Below, piece by piece: positions 33,960 to 44,751 of a DNA stretch of 64,000 nt. The stretch's first letter is position 1; every line of letters begins with the position of its first letter. The stretch is from NCBI RefSeq assembly GCF_023065955.2, contig NC_079873.1, positions 103,888,128 through 103,952,127 on the forward strand. Direction: 5' to 3'. The stretch comes from Ursus arctos (taxonomy: Eukaryota; Chordata; Mammalia; Carnivora; Ursidae). A program made the translations under genes and the position numbers. The notes below the pieces were generated by a model. That model had not been told where the DNA came from, made no database searches, and saw nothing but the letters and a program-made list of their open reading frames with translations.

Positions 33960-36865
33960 AGATCACACAAGGCATAAGGTCTTTGATTTTAAGTTTGTGA
34001 ATTTTTCAAAAACTCAGTTTAATGAACAACACATAATTTGTGAATAGTGAAAAATTAAAACAGTGTAACTAATCTTCCTTTCAACTTCAGGCCACCAGTC
34101 CCTCTCCCCAGGGGCAACTACTGTAAACAGTTTGTTGTTGGTGCTTCAAGAAATTTTGTATGCTTATGCATTACATACATTTACATTTTTCATATTTACT
34201 CAAAAGTTATTGCACAGTACATAATAATTCTACAGAGCTTTTAATTTATCTTAGAGATCTTTCTGTATCTGCATACACAAATCAGTCTTACTCATTGTAA
34301 CATTTGCAATGTGCTCTGGCATATGGATAAGCCATTATTTATTTATTTTTGTTATAGAGCTTGTTTTTCTAAGAAGTAAAACATTGTAAGTACAGTGAAA
34401 ATTCCTTTTGTCTCCAACCCCATTTCTCTTGAGCCCCAGAAGCATCCATTATCCTACAGTTGATGTGTATCCTCCATGTTTATGCTTCTATCCTTCTACT
34501 ACATATGAATGTATCCATAAACAATACGTGGTAATATTTTGTATGTTTTAAATTTTGCACAAATGGCATCATAACTTTTTGCAACTTGCTTTTTCCCCCC
34601 TCCTCTCCGTTTGTTTTTTTTTTGGACCTATCCCTGTCGATACATGTAGTTCTCATTTACTTATTGTTGATTTACCTTGCTCTTTGTTATACTGAATACT
34701 GTGGGTTTGTTTTCCCTTATAGCTTACTTGCTAAAATGAAGAGTCCTGCAACTGGAATTGTTTTTCTCACATTCTTGTTTTGAGGTTGCACTGGATGGAT
34801 TAATAAAAAGATAAAAGATTCTAATAAATTGAAAACCTAAAAATGTTTTGGTCTAGAAAAGGATGGACATTTCTATTAATAAACTTTGGTCATTACAAAC
34901 AATGTTGCACTGAATATCCTTGAATATGTTTCTTGGATTTCTTTAAGGTACCTAAGAGTTGAATTGTTGATTCAGAGTATACTCATATTTTCATATTCAC
35001 TAGGTACTACCAAATTGCTCTCTAAAATGGGTGTAAAAACACACATTCCCACAAGCAGCGTATAATAGTATCTATTTCCTCACATTCTTGCCCACATTTG
35101 GTATTAGCAGATGTTTTTATTTGGGGCAATCTGATGTCTACCCAATAGTTTCTCTGTGCTAACTTAATATGCATTTCCCTGATTATTAGCAAGGATAAAA
35201 GCATGTTTTCTCTTCTGTGCATTGTCCAATAATATTTTGTCCATTGTTAGTTAGGATTGTTTTTTAACTAAAGGTGGTCATTTATATAGTTTGTATCTGT
35301 CTGGTATATATTTTTTGCAGATGTCTTCTCCAAGTCTGTCAGTTGCCTATTAACTTTGTTTATTATAACATAGAATGGTAGAGGGTTTTTTTTGATGTGG
35401 TCAGATTCATCAATCATTTAATATTTGTGTTGCTTGTGTCTTATTCAAGAAATCCTTTTCTACCTTGATACCATATATTATTCTAAATTTCTTTGAAAAT
35501 GTAAAAATTTAAAAAAAACATTTAGTTATTAAATCCATCTGGAATTTATTTGTGTATATAATGCAGTGTAGGAAACTAATTTTATTTGTTCCAGTGTAAA
35601 CAAGCAATTATTCTTATGCCAATTATTGCATAATCCACCCTTTCCTCTCATGATCCACAATGCCAGTTCTGTCATATATCAAGGTTACTTATTTTTTCAG
35701 ATTTGTGTCTGAGTTTCTGTTTGCCTCTCTGTACACAAATACTACACTCTTTTAATTACTCTAGTTGTCTAAGTCTTGATATCTATAGGATAAGTCTTTC
35801 TTATTTGTGCTTCTTTATAATTGTCTTGAATATTCTTGGTCTTTTAATTTTTCATATGAATTTTAGAATGAGTTTGTTAAGTTCCCTTAAAAAATAGTTT
35901 TGCAACTTTGGAATTTCATTGAACTTATGGATTACTTTTTGGGACTGTGGACATCTTTAAGTTAACGAGCTTTCCTATATGTAGACTGATATTTATCTCC
36001 CTTTATTAAAGTCTTTTATGTCCTTCAGTAGTGCTTACAATATTTTCCATAAGGATCATGGGCATCTTTTGTTAGATTTATACTTAGTTACTTAATAGTG
36101 TTGCTTGTTGTTGCAAATGGTAGCTTTATTTTAACTAGCTTTATTGAAGTATAATTTATAAACAATAAAATTCACCAATTAAAATGTGATGAGTCTTGAC
36201 AAATGAATACAGTTGTGTAATCATCACTACATCCAAGATGTAGAACACTTCCACCACTCCAGAAAGTTTCCTCATGCCCCTTAAAGTGAGTCTCTTCCAC
36301 CCACAATGGGTCCTTGACAACTACTGATATGTAGCCTGACACAATAATATAACTACTAGAATTTCATATAGGTGGAATTATATAGTATATAGTCTTTTAT
36401 GCTTTTTACTCAGCATAATGCTTTTGAAATTATTCATGTTTTTGTTTGTTTCAGTAGTTTCCTTTTTATTGCTGACTAGTGTTCTTTTGTATGGATGTAC
36501 CAGTTTGTTGATCCATTCACCAGCTCATGGCTGTTTCCAGGTCTTAGCTGTAATAAAGAAAGCAATTATAAACATTCACATGACAAGTCTTTGTGTGAAC
36601 ATGTTTTCATCTCTCTTGGGAAAACTCCAAGGGTGAAATTGTTGGGTCATGTTGTAAGTGTATGTTCAACTTTATAAAATATTGCCTGTCTGTTTTATAA
36701 AGAGGCTATACCATTTTGCATTCCCACCAACAATGTATGCAAATTTTAGTAGTTGTCACACATCCTCAACAATACTTAACATTATAAATTTTTTAAAATT
36801 TTAGCCAGTGAATGGTAACTTGTAAAAATTATATCTTCTAATTGTTTTTGCTACCATATAGGACT
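33960..36865 (-). repeat. Antisense old L1M, 3' UTR and ORF2 end
   Basis: Plus strand reads L1M complement: TACCAAATTGCTCTCTAAAATGG, CACATTCTTGCCCACATTTGG (35080-35100), TTTATTGAAGTATAATTTATAAACAATAAAATTCACC (36131) and TTTGCATTCCCACCAACAATG (36716-36736). At least two L1M copies are probably joined here. The open frames are not genes. Confidence 0.75.
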
Positions 36866-37063
36866 TTTTCTAAAGATTTATTTGTTTGAGAGAGAGAGAG
36901 AGCACGTGTGGGAGAGACAGAGGGAGAGGAAGAGAATCTCAGGCAGACTCCCTGCTGAATGCAAAGTTCAGGGCTGGACCTTATGACCCTGAGATCATGA
37001 CCTGATCTGAAACCAAGAGTCAAACATTAAACTGACTGAGCCACCCAGGCTCCCCAACTACTC
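36866..37063 (-). mobile_element. CAN-SINE, minus strand, with target duplication
   Basis: AAAGATTTATTTGTTTGAGAGAG at left, GACTGAGCCACCCAGGCTCCCC at right. TATAGGACT at 36857-36865 and 37064-37072. Confidence 0.93.
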
Positions 37064-37079
37064 TATAGGACTATTATCG

Positions 37080-37190
37080 ATTTTTTAAAATTTAAATTCA
37101 ATTAGTCAACATACAGTACATTAGTCTCAGATAGTGTTCAACAGTTTAGCAGTTGTGTATAACCCCTGGTGCTCATAACATCTTATTATC
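37080..37190 (-). mobile_element. Antisense L1 3'-terminal fragment
   Basis: TTAAATTCAATTAGTCAACATACAG and GTTGTGTATAACCCCTGGTGCTCAT, matching the start of the antisense L1 at 2780-2870. Confidence 0.75.
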
Positions 37191-37615
37191 AGTTTTTAAA
37201 AAACATCTTCTATGCAGCAACCTTGATTAACTCACTAAATAGTAAAAATAATTTGTCTGAAAATTCTCTTTTGTTTTCTGTGTAGTCAGTCAGATAGTCC
37301 ATGAATAATGACACTTTCTTCCTTTCCAATGCTTAAATCTATTTTTATTCTTTGTATTATTAATTTGACAATGATCTTTCCAATGCAATGTTTAATGGTA
37401 ATTTGGAGAGGGGGTATCCTCATATTGTTCATGGCTCTGATGAAAATGTTTCTAAAATTTCTACACTAAGTATACTGTTTATTGTAGGTTTTGGTAGATG
37501 TCCTTTGTCAGGTTAAACTTTTCCCTCTATTCTTGATTTGTTTAGAGTTTTTTTTTTTTTGTCTATAGAGAGATGTTGGATTTCATTTAATTTTTTAAAT
37601 CTACTGAGATGAGTA
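37191..37615 (-). repeat. Antisense L1M ORF2
   Basis: GGGGGTATCCTCATATTGTTC and TTTTGGTAGATGTCCTTTGTCAGG are antisense ORF2 text. It resumes at 38382 after the inverted L1. Confidence 0.7.
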
Positions 37616-37624
37616 CATATTTTT

Positions 37625-38366
37625 TTCTTATTAATATATAATTTATTATTTGTTTCAGGGGTACAGGTCTGTGATTCATCAGTCTTACACAATTCACAGT
37701 ACTTACCATAGCACATACCCTTCTCAACGTCCATCATCCAGCCACCCCATCCTTCCCACCCCCTCTACCCCAGCAACCCTCAGTTTGTTTCCTGAGATTA
37801 AGAGTCTCTTATGTTTTGTCTCCCTGTCTGGTTTCATTCCATTTCATTTTTTCCTCTTTTCCCGCATGATCCTCTGCCTTGTTTCTCAAATTCCACGTAT
37901 CAGAAAGATCATATGATAATTGTCTTTCTCTGATTGACTTATTTCACAATAATCCAATCAAGAAATGGGCAGAAAACATGAACAGACATTTCTGCAAAGA
38001 AGACATCCAAATGGCCAACAAACGCATGAAAAAGTGCTCAACATCACTTGGTATCAGGGAAATACAAATCAAACCCACAGTGAGATGCCACCTCACACCA
38101 GTCAGAAGGGCTAAAATTAACAAGTCAGGAAATGACAGATGTTGGTGAGCATGTGGAGAAAGGGGAACGCTCCTACACTGTTGGCGGCAATGGAAGCTGG
38201 TGCAGCCACTCTGGAAAACAATATGGAGGTTCCTCAAAAAGTTGAAAATAAAGCTACCCTATGACCCAGAAATTGCACTACTGGATATTTACCCCAAAGA
38301 TACAAATGTAGTGATCTGAAGGGGCACATGCACCTCAATGTTTATAGCAGCAATGTCCACAATAGC
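37625..38366 (-). mobile_element. L1 with 5' inversion (twin-primed), target duplication
   Basis: 37625-37946 is the antisense 3' end of an L1 (CACAATTCACAGTACTTACC ... TAATTGTCTTTCTCTGATTGAC). At 37947 the sequence flips to sense ORF2 (AATCCAATCAAGAAATGGGC ... ATGTCCACAATAGC, up to 38366). The two arms are non-overlapping parts of one L1 with roughly 170 bases missing between them. CATATTTTTTTCTT (37616-37629) and CATATTGTTTTTCTT (38367-38381) flank the unit and differ by one base or indel. Host L1M text resumes afterwards. Confidence 0.85.
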
Positions 38367-38381
38367 ATATTGTTTTTCTTT

Positions 38382-39155
38382 GATCAGCTTAAGTAGTAAC
38401 TTGTAGTAATGGATTTTCTAAAATTAGACTACCCCTTAATTCCTAAAATTAAGCCCATTTGATCATATTGTACTTTTTTATACATTTGTTGAGTTCAAGT
38501 ACCATTTTAATTAGGACTTTTGAGACTTATCAAAAGTGGATTGGGGTATAATTTTTCATCTTTCTAACAAGCTTGCCTGGCTTTGGTATCAAGGTTTTAC
38601 TAAATTCATAAAATGAATTGGGCAACTTTTCTTCTTTTTCTGTTCTCCAGAATATTTTATATAATGTAGAGATTGTCTATTCTTTAGTAGTTTGATAAAA
38701 CTTGCCTAAAAGAATATGGGATTGGTGCCTTTGATGGCAGAGATGTTGGTTACTGATTGAATTTCTTCAATGTCTAATGGCCTACTCAAATTTTCAATTT
38801 CTTCTTGAATAAAATTGTTGATTTGTATTTTTCTATAGAATTGTCCATGTCATCAGAGTTCTCACATTGCTTGGCATAAAAAATTTTATAGCATACTCTT
38901 ATTATTTTAAAAAATATGAATATTTGTTTAGTAATGCTCCCATTTTCATTGCTAATAAAGGTTATCCAGGTCTTGATTCTTTTTTCACTTAATCTTATCA
39001 GAGTATTGCCTATTTATTAAGCTTTTTAAAAAATTAGGTTTTGGTTTTATTAAGCATTTTTAATTTTTGTTTCCTATTTTATTAATTTTTCTTTTGATAT
39101 TTATTTCTTTTCTTGTACTTTCTTCTGGTTTAGTTCATGGTTCTTTTCTAACTTC
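38382..39155 (-). repeat. Antisense L1M ORF2, resumed
   Basis: Text such as GGCTTTGGTATCAAGGTTTTAC, TTTGATGGCAGAGATGTTGGTTAC and TCTGGTTTAGTTCATGG is antisense ORF2. Confidence 0.75.
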
Positions 39156-39170
39156 TTGAATTGAATTCTT

Positions 39171-39369
39171 TTTTTAAAAAAAAGATTTTATTTATTTATT
39201 CGACAGAGATAGAGACAGCCAGCGAGAGAGGGAACACAAGCAGGGGGAGTGGGAGAGGAAGAAGCAGGCTCATAGCGGAGGAGCCTGATGTAGGGCTCGA
39301 TCCCATAATGCCAGGATCACGCCCTGAGCTGAAGGCAGGCGCTTAACTGCTGTGCCACCCAGGCGCCCT
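39171..39369 (-). mobile_element. CAN-SINE, young arctoid type, minus strand
   Basis: TTTTATTTATTTATTCGACAGAG, AGCCAGCGAGAGAGGGAACAC, GGCGCTTAACTGCTGTGCCACCCAGGCGCCC. TTGAATTGAATTCTT flanks it perfectly at 39156-39170 and 39370-39384, so the insertion is recent. Confidence 0.95.
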
Positions 39370-39384
39370 TTGAATTGAATTCTT

Positions 39385-39835
39385 AATATATTAATATTCA
39401 GTAATTTTGTTTCATGTTGCACACAATATGTCACATCAGTCGAAATATCACATCAGGTACACTCTACAATTTGGTATGTCATTCAGTAATAATTATGTGC
39501 AATTAATTTTTTCTTTATTCCATTTAGAAGAATTTGTGTCCAAATACATGGAGTTTTTTTAAAAATAATACTGTAATAAACATAGAGATGCATATATCTT
39601 TTCAAATTGGTATTTTCATTTTCTTTGGGTAAGTATCCCCCAATAGCAAAATTATTGGATCATATGGCAAGATGACCAATGCACAAGGATTCCTTTTTCT
39701 GTACATCCACTTTTTGAGTATTTTTTTAGCTTCCATTTTATTGCATCTTTATGAGAATGTTATTAATATGATTAGCTTATTGGAATTTATTGAGACTTCC
39801 TTTGATACTTGTGTTCTAGTTTTGTAAATGTGATT
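39385..39835 (-). repeat. Antisense L1 fragments
   Basis: GTATTTTCATTTTCTTTGGG and TTATTGGATCATATGGCAAG are antisense L1 3'-region text. Decayed ORF2 text precedes 39836. Confidence 0.6.
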
Positions 39836-39855
39836 GAAAATAACGTATACCCTAT

Positions 39856-40189
39856 GATAATTGTCTTTCTCTGCTTGACTTTCTCTCATCTATGGAACAT
39901 AACAACTAGGAAGATCGGTAGGAGAAGAAAGGAATAAAGGGAGGGGGTAATCAGAAGGGGGAATGAAGCATGAGAGACTATGGACAATGAGAAACAAACT
40001 GAGGGCTTCAGAGGGGAGGGGGTGGGGGAATGGGATAGGCTGGTGATGGGTATTAAGGAGGGCACATATTGCATGGTGCACTGGGTGTTATATGCAACTA
40101 ATGAATCATCGAACTTTACATCAAAAACCAGGGATGTACTGTATGGTGACTAACATAATATAATTTAAAAATATTATTATATAAAAAAA
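39856..40189 (+). mobile_element. Short L1 3' end with a tiny 5' inversion, target duplication
   Basis: The body opens with about 28 bases in antisense (GATAATTGTCTTTCTCTGC ...), then turns to sense at CTCATCTATGGAACATAA and runs through the 3' UTR to an A/T-rich tail. Flanking copies at 39836-39855 and 40190-40209 (core ATAACRTATACCCTAT) match at 19 of 20 positions. Confidence 0.9.
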
Positions 40190-40369
40190 GAAAATAACAT
40201 ATACCCTATATTTTGGGGCCCAAGATTAGGTATGTATTGTGTATATGTATTAACTCAAGCTTCATAATTTTGTTAATATTATATTTTCTTATATATCTGC
40301 TTTATCAGTTTCTGAGAGGGTGTGTTAAAATTTCTTCTCTATTAGTAAAGATTTGTCAAATTTCTTCTT

Positions 40370-40480
40370 TTGTCAAATTGCTTCATCTTTCAGAGCCTCA
40401 TTTTCTTCATCTGTAAAACGAAATGAGAAGTTGTGGGTAAAACAACAGATACCGGGACTGTAGGCACTCAATCAGCCAAA
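40370..40480 (+). repeat. MIR fragment, plus strand
   Basis: CTCATTTTCTTCATCTGTAAAACG, then GACTGTAGGCACTCAATCAG. Confidence 0.65.
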
Positions 40481-41109
40481 GGTGCTCTTCCTTGGTCATT
40501 ATTACTATTATACATATTATTAGTAAATCCACGCCCTGCCCTCAAGATGGCTTAGTTTTGGATGGAGAGGCACATCAGCCAAAATAAAGCCCAAGCAAGA
40601 TATACTACATCAAGTTAACTAGGTCATATTACCTAGGCAGGACCAGTGGTAATTAGGGGTCATCCAATTCACCAAGAAAAACAGTTGCTTCTAGAGTGAG
40701 CATGTCTTAGGAACTTTCTGCAAGTCATCTAAGGTTTGGAGGTAGAGTGAGCAATGACAGAACAAGGCAGGGGCCAGACCTCAGAATCCTTGCTTTAGCT
40801 AAGTGGGGCTCTAGGGCCCTGGAGCCTCATGAAGTTGAAGAACACATGGCTACTGGTAAAATATTTTAAAATTCTAGACACTACCAAGGGACATTTTCTT
40901 AAAATATGTTTTCAGAGGTTTTGGCACTTTTCCTATGAGAAATTGTATTTTCTGAAGTATCAGAGCAAGAGACTGTTGGAAAAGCTCTCTTTCTCCTTCT
41001 TGGGTCTAGTTTCAGGAAAGAGTCCAAAGAAGAAACCAGATGGTATGGTGACCCTCCATTCCCAACTGTACACTTTCTGAAAGAATAAGATGGCAAGATA
41101 TTTCAGGAT
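40481..41109. other. No gene; apparently single-copy
   Basis: No recognised repeat. Plus frame 40829-41080 (83 codons) has no recognisable domain. Confidence 0.4.
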
Positions 41110-41200
41110 ATTTTCTTTCTTGCTTGCTTGCTTTAATCCCTTTCTTCCCTCCTTCTCTCTCTCCCTCCCTAACTCCCTTCCTTCCTGCCTGCCTGAGTTC
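41110..41200. repeat. Polypyrimidine tract
   Basis: CTTTC/CTTGC/CCTTCC-rich run of about 90 bases with few purines. Low-complexity, mirror-like stretches could form triplex DNA. Confidence 0.8.
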
Positions 41201-41364
41201 CTTATTTTTCTTTCCGTTGTGCCTCAGATATGTTATGTGAGAACTCAATCTAAACAAAATGTGTTGCTATTCACTCATTTCAGTGTTCATCACACAGTGT
41301 CTTGATGTCATAGTGCTCATGACAAATCAAGTATTTAAAGAAAGTGAAATGATCACCCTGATGC

Positions 41365-41835
41365 AAACTGGTAAAGTAGTTAAACACAGAGGCTCTAGAT
41401 TCAGTCTTGAGTTTGAAATTCTGACTCTATCCCATATTGGCTGTGTATGTGTGACTGAGCACATCACCATTTCTCTGATACTCCTTTTCCTCATGTAAAA
41501 AATCAGGATAAAATTAGGTTGTTGAACCCATAGAATGTGCAACACTAAGAGTGAACCTTCATGTAAACTATGGCTTTTGGATTATGATGTGTCGATGTAT
41601 GTTCTACAATTGTAACAAATGTACCACTCTTCAAGTGGATGTTGGTAATGTAGAAAGTGTATGTAGGGCAGAGAGAATATGGGAACTTTCTGTACCTTCT
41701 CCCTCAGTTTTGCCGTGAACAGAAAACTCCAAAAACAAAGTCTTAATTAAAAAATTTTTCAAATCAGGTTTTTGTGATGACTAAATGAGATAATCTGAGG
41801 ATCTAGCATTTGGTAGGCCCACAAGAAATGCTATC
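41365..41835 (+). repeat. MIR split by an L1M 3' end
   Basis: MIR halves 41365-41524 (AGAGGCTCTAGATTCAGTC ... CCTTTTCCTCATGTAAAAAATC) and 41761-41835 (GTGATGACTAAATGAGATAATC) are separated by an L1M end. Confidence 0.8.
41525..41760 (+). mobile_element. L1M 3' end inserted in MIR, decayed target duplication
   Basis: AATGTGCAACACTAAGAGTGAACC, GTAAACTATGGCTTTTGG, TTGTAACAAATGTACCACTC and an A-rich end. AAATTAGGTTGTTG (41511-41524) / AAATCAGGTTTTTG (41761-41774), two mismatches, flanks it. Confidence 0.8.
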
Positions 41836-41949
41836 TCCCTACTTCTTTCTTAAAATCACATCTAGTTAACTCTGCCCTGCTTTAAGCTCTACACAAACCG
41901 TCTTCAATTCCACATCAACTAGGTACTACAAGCCCCTATTTGTTCATTT

Positions 41950-42870
41950 AATGTATGCTTATTTTTCATGGCTCACTATTACTGGGAAAGACAAATATAG
42001 ATGTGACTCATTACCTCAAGGGATTTTAATTTAGTTAGGAATACAACACACATACACATACATCAGATCAATAGAAAACAATGGATTTGCAAATGAGTTA
42101 TAATGCTGGGGGCAGAGGCATAGGAAAAGATCAAACTAGAAATAAATATTGGAGAAGAGGTAGAATATTGATAAAGGAAAGGGGATGGATTACTGAAACA
42201 TCTCTGGACTTTTTGGAGGATTCAAAAGTAGACATATATGCCCATGGAAAAGTCCAAAGACGCAGTACACACGAATCCATTATTCTTCCCATAAACAACA
42301 TTTATTGAATGCCAACTTGGTCCCAGGTACTAGGTTACATAGTTCTGAGATACCTCAGTTTTCCCCGCCAAGGCATACAATCTTATAGAGGAGGCAACAA
42401 ATGGTGGTAAGAAAAGGGAAATGGAATAAGGCAGTATATGAGTATAGGATGATTGCATGCTGCAACCATTGGTCCTAAAATTCCAAGGAATGAGTAAATA
42501 CATTTGATTAAAAATATGAGGAGGAGGATTCTTCACTGATGAAAAGTAAGGGAGTTGTAAATGAGGAAAGTTGTAAGTGCAAAGGGGAGGATACGACATG
42601 CAAGGAAGGGAAGAGGAGCTGTAAAAGATAAGGTCTGAGAGGTAAGTTTCTAACTGTGGTAGCCTTGTAAGTTAAGGGATTTGGACTTTATTCTCAGGAC
42701 AATTAAGAGCTACTGAAGAATTTAAAGTAGAACAGTTGATGTGGTCAGATTTCTGTTTAGAATATTCATAAGCCGGCAGTGTGGAGAATAAATCACTCAG
42801 GGACAAGCCTGGAGACAATAAGACCAGTTAGGAGGATACTGCAATTGTCCAGGCAAATGATAAAATAAAG
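41950..42870 (-). repeat. L2 fragments, minus strand
   Basis: 42295-42340 AACATTTATTGAATGCCAAC ... CAGGTACTAGG, 42660-42690 TTGTAAGTTAAGGGATTTGGAC, 42827-42855 AGTTAGGAGGATACTGCAATTGTCC: reversed L2 order. 41950-42290 resembles a second, less clear copy. Confidence 0.7.
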
Positions 42871-43644
42871 AAAAGCTTGCTCTAGGACAGAGGAATTCCC
42901 AATCTGGTGTCACCCTGCAAAATCCTCCTCTATATCTGGGTGCCTTTAGATTTGAAGTGACTTCACTAGGTTACACTTGCTTAGATCTTGCCCAAACTAA
43001 CTCGAACATAAGTTTTCAGTCAGGAAATAATCCCTTGATGACCCCTTGTGACCAAGGACTCAAAATTTGTTAGTTGTCTAGCCAATTTGAGGAATGTGAA
43101 CTGTAGATAGAGAACAGAATAAAGTTTTATAGAGGTCTTAGCCTCCATAAAACATGACTTTTACCACAACTCTAAGCAACCATATGCTCAAAGCCATCTT
43201 GGGTCAAATTAGGGAAATCAAAGCTCTGTTTGAAACTTACCCACCTATGATGGCAAGGGATTGATTAGATATTAGTAAGACCTTCAGAGAAGGTATGTAA
43301 GTCCTACCCAACCATCTCTCCGTTTCTTTAATATCTTTTGTGTTTACCCAACTATCTCCCCATTTCATCAATATCTTTTGCTTCTAACTTTGCCCATTCT
43401 GCCAAACCAGCCCTCTAGGCATCTAGATTCTTCTGTCTTAGTCTTTGATTCCTAGTTTCCCTCATTCCCTTCTTTACTCAGCCATTCCTACCACTTCTCA
43501 CTCTGTATAGACTTTATTCAAACTACACACCTCTTTCTAGATGCTTTCTTACAAACACAACCCAACCTGCTTCTGTTGACTTGAGTCCCAACCTCACAAC
43601 TTATATTTCTTGGTGCTTGTTGATAGGCATCCTAGTAATCCAGG
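42871..43644. other. No gene; apparently single-copy
   Basis: Includes a local near-repeat: CCCAACCATCTCTCCGTTTC (43307-43326) / CCCAACTATCTCCCCATTTC (43347-43366), each followed by TTTAATATCTTTTG or CATCAATATCTTTTG. No gene seen. Confidence 0.45.
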
Positions 43645-43870
43645 AGGTGATATAGCAAGAACACAAGCTCTTTGGACAAGCAGGCCTGATTCAAGTCCTG
43701 TATTCAAAATTCATTAGCTGTGTGATCTTGAGTGGTTTACTTAAGCATTTTTAATTACACCATTCTTATCCATAAAGTGGGAGCAACAATTTTACCTACA
43801 ATATAGAGTTCTTGGGAGGATTATGAAATAACTGATTTAGCATTTACCACATAGGAAAAAAACTCAATAA
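43645..43870 (+). repeat. MIR, plus strand
   Basis: CATTAGCTGTGTGATCTTGAG, TATCCATAAAGTGGGAGC, GGAGGATTATGAAATAACTG. Confidence 0.85.
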
Positions 43871-44214
43871 AGTTCAATTTAAATAAAAAGTCATAATTTG
43901 GTTCCTTTTTGGGTGGGATGTTCTGTCTTCCCTAAATGAGTTGTAAGCTGCCAAAAGATAAATAGTCACAGCTTTCTTCCTTGTGATTTGTCTCCACCCC
44001 GCATCTGGTATAGGGCTCTGTATGTAATAGGCATTCAATTAATTTAGTGACCTGATTAGACACGATCCAAAGCCAGAAGTAGAAAATTGGCTATGGGAAA
44101 GGAAATAGGTCTTAGGGGGCTGAATCTATTACAAATTTTAGGGACCAGATTTACCAGAAAGGGAAAAAATTTGGAAACCCTTGACTCAGGATAAAGAGAG
44201 AGGGTGGCATCTTG

Positions 44215-44425
44215 GGGCGCCTGGGTGGCTCAGGAAGTTAAGCATCTGACTCTTGGTTTGACTCAGGTCATGATCTCATGGGTCTCATGGATTGCGAGAT
44301 CAAGCCCAAAGTCAGGCTCTAGCGCAGCAGAGAGTCTGCTTGAAGATTTTCTCCCTCTGCCCCTCTCTCTACTTGCCCACATGCATGCTCTCTCTATCAA
44401 ATAAATAAATAAATCTTTAAAAGAG
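44215..44425 (+). mobile_element. CAN-SINE with long target duplication
   Basis: GGCGCCTGGGTGGCTCAGGAAGTTAAGC head, CT-rich part, AAATAAATAAATC tail. The flanking string AGAGGGTGGCATCTTG ends at 44214 and again at 44447, a duplication of about 20 bases. Confidence 0.95.
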
Positions 44426-44447
44426 AGAGAGAGAGGGTGGCATCTTG

Positions 44448-44710
44448 CCTTATAGTGAAACAGTGTAATGTAATAGAAAGGGAGTTTCAGAGTCAGACGG
44501 TGCTGACTTGAATTTCAAATTCCTCTGCATACAAGCTATGTGAACTTGGGCAAATAGCCAAAGCTCTCAGGGTCTCAGGTTCCTCGTCTATAAAATGAAG
44601 ATAATAATACTTGACTTCCAGAGTTATGAAGAGGATTCAAGGCATAATCTATTTAAAAATCCTAGAATAATGCCTGAGACATGGTGAATGGCCAAATATA
44701 TGTCACCTCT
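44448..44710 (+). repeat. MIR just beyond the stop of the second receptor
   Basis: TTTCAGAGTCAGACGGTGCTG, CTATGTGAACTTGGGC, TCGTCTATAAAATGAAG, AATGCCTGAGACATGG. It is 42 bp from the receptor stop codon, so it is probably in its 3' UTR. Confidence 0.88.
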
Positions 44711-44751
44711 CTCTCCTTCTCTTTACTACCCTTTCTTTACTGCATTTGACA

